Source: DATMXS01 sp050260275
Lineage (GTDB): Bacteria > Acidobacteriota > Terriglobia > Bryobacterales > Bryobacteraceae
NCBI GenBank assembly: GCA_050260275.1
Contig: JBLNBX010000215.1
Location: 1 to 23,811, forward strand
DNA: 23,811 nucleotides
Reading direction: 5' to 3'
Within the stretch, counting starts at the first letter, position 1. Every line of letters begins with the position of its first letter. This document shows, piece after piece, positions 22,497 through 23,811 of the stretch. The translations under genes and the position numbers were made by a program. The notes under the pieces were generated by a model. That model had not been told where the DNA came from, searched no databases, and was given only the letters and a program-made list of their open reading frames with translations.

Positions 22497-23791
22497 GCAG
22501 GCGGCTCGGAGGTGATGTTGACCCTCAGGAAGTGAGTCGCGCAGGAGATACACGGGTCGTAGTTGCGGATGGCCTGCTCGCAGATGTGCGTCATCTCTTC
22601 CTGCGGCTTCGAGAGGATGCCCGGGATGAGCGCCCACAGGTCCTCTTCGGCTCGCTTCTGATTCTGCGAGGTCGGCGGCACGATGCGCGCGGACTTGATG
22701 CGGCCGGCGGAGTCGATCTCGTACCGGTGATACAAGCTGCCGCGCGGCGCTTCGGTGATGGCGTGCCCTGTGCCGGCGCGGACGGGCGCGGACACGAACG
22801 GCTCGGGCGGGCGCTCGTAGGCGGCGATGATGCGCAGCGCCTCGTCGCAGGCGAACACCGTTTCTATCGCGCGCACGACAATGCTGCGGAACTGGTTACG
22901 GCAGGGCGGCGCGATGCCGCAATCGGAGGCCACCTGCTGGGCGACCTCGGGCAGCTTGTCGAAATTCAGGTTGAAGCGCGCGAGCGGACCCACCAGGTAC
23001 GATCCGCCACGCCGGCGCTGCGCCTGGAGCGCGTTGGAGTGCTTCACGTGCTGCTCGATGAACGCGTCCTCGAACTCGGAGACATCGATGTCGAGGCCGT
23101 CGCTCGACACGAAGCGCCCCTCGTTGAACGGGTACTCGTCCGGATGAGAGAGCGAGGCAAACTCGTAGTCCTGGTCGAAGTCGGGGAAATCGAAGCCGGC
23201 AACCAGTTTGGCGGTGGCGATTGAGGCGTCGAGGGCCCATTTCAGGTCGTCGGCAAGCGCGCGCAACTCGGTCTTCGTTGGAACACGGTAGAACCCGCCG
23301 ACGCAGACGGAGACGGGATGAATCTCGCGCCCGCCAAGAAGGCACATGAGCTGGTTGCCGGTCTTCTTGAGCCGGAGCGCCTGCTCGACGGCGGGCTTGT
23401 GATCGCGCGCCATCGTGATGGCATCCGGGTACCCGAGAAAGTCCGGCGCGTGCAGCATGTAGATGTGCAGCGCGTGGCTCTCGATCCACTCGCCGCAGTA
23501 GAACAGGCGCCTCAGCGCGCGCACCTGCGGGTGAACCGTGATCCCGAGGATGCGCTCCATCGCGTGCACGGCGCTCATCTGATAGGCGATGGGGCAGATG
23601 CCGCAGATTCGCGCGGTGATGTCCGGCGCCTCCGTGTAGTGGCGCCCGCGAAGGAAGGCTTCGAACATCCGCGGAGGCTCGAAAATCTTGAGCTGGACGT
23701 CCTCCACCCGATCTCCGCGAACCTTGATCTGAAGGGCGCCCTCGCCCTCCACCCTGGCCAGGTAATCGACCTTGATGGTCCGGCTCGTCAT
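22493..23791 (-). CDS. [NiFe] hydrogenase large (alpha) subunit, group 3-like
   Basis: This is the nickel-binding subunit of a cytoplasmic [NiFe] hydrogenase of the group 3 (3b/sulfhydrogenase-like) kind, which couples H2 to NAD(P). The proximal RVEGEG at 13-18 holds Glu15. The L1 motif is ARICGICPIAYQMSAVHA with nickel ligands Cys63 and Cys66; the usual His after it is Tyr70. The L2 motif DPCISCATH near the C terminus has Cys414, Cys417 and His420, and a 12-residue FLRVNITSEPPA tail remains to be removed. The 432-residue length is normal. GGAGG precedes the ATG at 23791. The electron-transfer subunits should lie to the right; the minus-strand frame ending at the TGA that overlaps this ATG (23788-23811) is probably the end of the preceding subunit gene. 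Confidence 0.94.
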   Translation of the reverse strand: MTSRTIKVDYLARVEGEGALQIKVRGDRVEDVQLKIFEPPRMFEAFLRGRHYTEAPDITARICGICPIAYQMSAVHAMERILGITVHPQVRALRRLFYCGEWIESHALHIYMLHAPDFLGYPDAITMARDHKPAVEQALRLKKTGNQLMCLLGGREIHPVSVCVGGFYRVPTKTELRALADDLKWALDASIATAKLVAGFDFPDFDQDYEFASLSHPDEYPFNEGRFVSSDGLDIDVSEFEDAFIEQHVKHSNALQAQRRRGGSYLVGPLARFNLNFDKLPEVAQQVASDCGIAPPCRNQFRSIVVRAIETVFACDEALRIIAAYERPPEPFVSAPVRAGTGHAITEAPRGSLYHRYEIDSAGRIKSARIVPPTSQNQKRAEEDLWALIPGILSKPQEEMTHICEQAIRNYDPCISCATHFLRVNITSEPPA

Positions 23792-23811
23792 CGCTCCTCC
23801 CGCTCATATAT

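Overview
The window is GC-rich, gene-dense bacterial chromosome. Its gene content suggests an Acidobacteriota, perhaps Solibacter/Bryobacter-like. The evidence is a MacB-core membrane protein resembling the orphan permeases common in that phylum, a short zinc-ribbon/coiled-coil protein, a LutABC lactate module and a group 3-type [NiFe] hydrogenase set. The lineage call is inference from protein style, not a search. I see no phage genes, transposases, CRISPR arrays, tRNAs or rRNAs.

Layout. At 1-844 is the end of a CPA2 cation/proton antiporter. At 854-1692 are two small minus-strand genes, one hypothetical and one zinc-ribbon. An AT-rich palindrome separates them from a NarL-type response regulator (1807-2430). 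Next, on the minus strand, 7492 to 2434 holds a tight run: lutA, lutB, lutC, an outer-membrane barrel gene coupled to lutC, and an AspT/YidE-type transporter. Upstream of that lies a two-gene unit, hypoxanthine phosphoribosyltransferase plus a kinase-like/nuclease-like fusion (7664-9161). The plus strand then carries a cyclophilin, a YceH-family protein, an 80-residue membrane protein and the MacB-core/zinc-ribbon membrane protein (9345-12522).

From 17521 down to 12538 on the minus strand is a compact five-gene run: a 116-residue unknown, a 157-residue Cys-containing unknown, a GMC flavoprotein with a ferredoxin-type cysteine motif, TldD and TldE/PmbA. A good sigma-70-like promoter precedes it. 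dnaB follows (17886-19268). The window ends with hydrogenase large subunit, maturation protease, a HypA homologue with no zinc domain, and hypF. These four overlap one another and are transcribed leftward from beyond the right edge.

How genes work together. LutABC would oxidise lactate in the cytoplasm, and the coupled barrel and transporter could move the substrate or product across the two membranes. HypF, HypA and the protease would mature the adjacent hydrogenase. The GMC/TldD/TldE run has the shape of an oxidative-modification-plus-proteolysis module, but its substrate is unknown. The most unusual items are the cysteine-free HypA, the kinase-nuclease fusion, the Fe-S-type GMC operon and the MacB-core protein with a C-terminal zinc ribbon.
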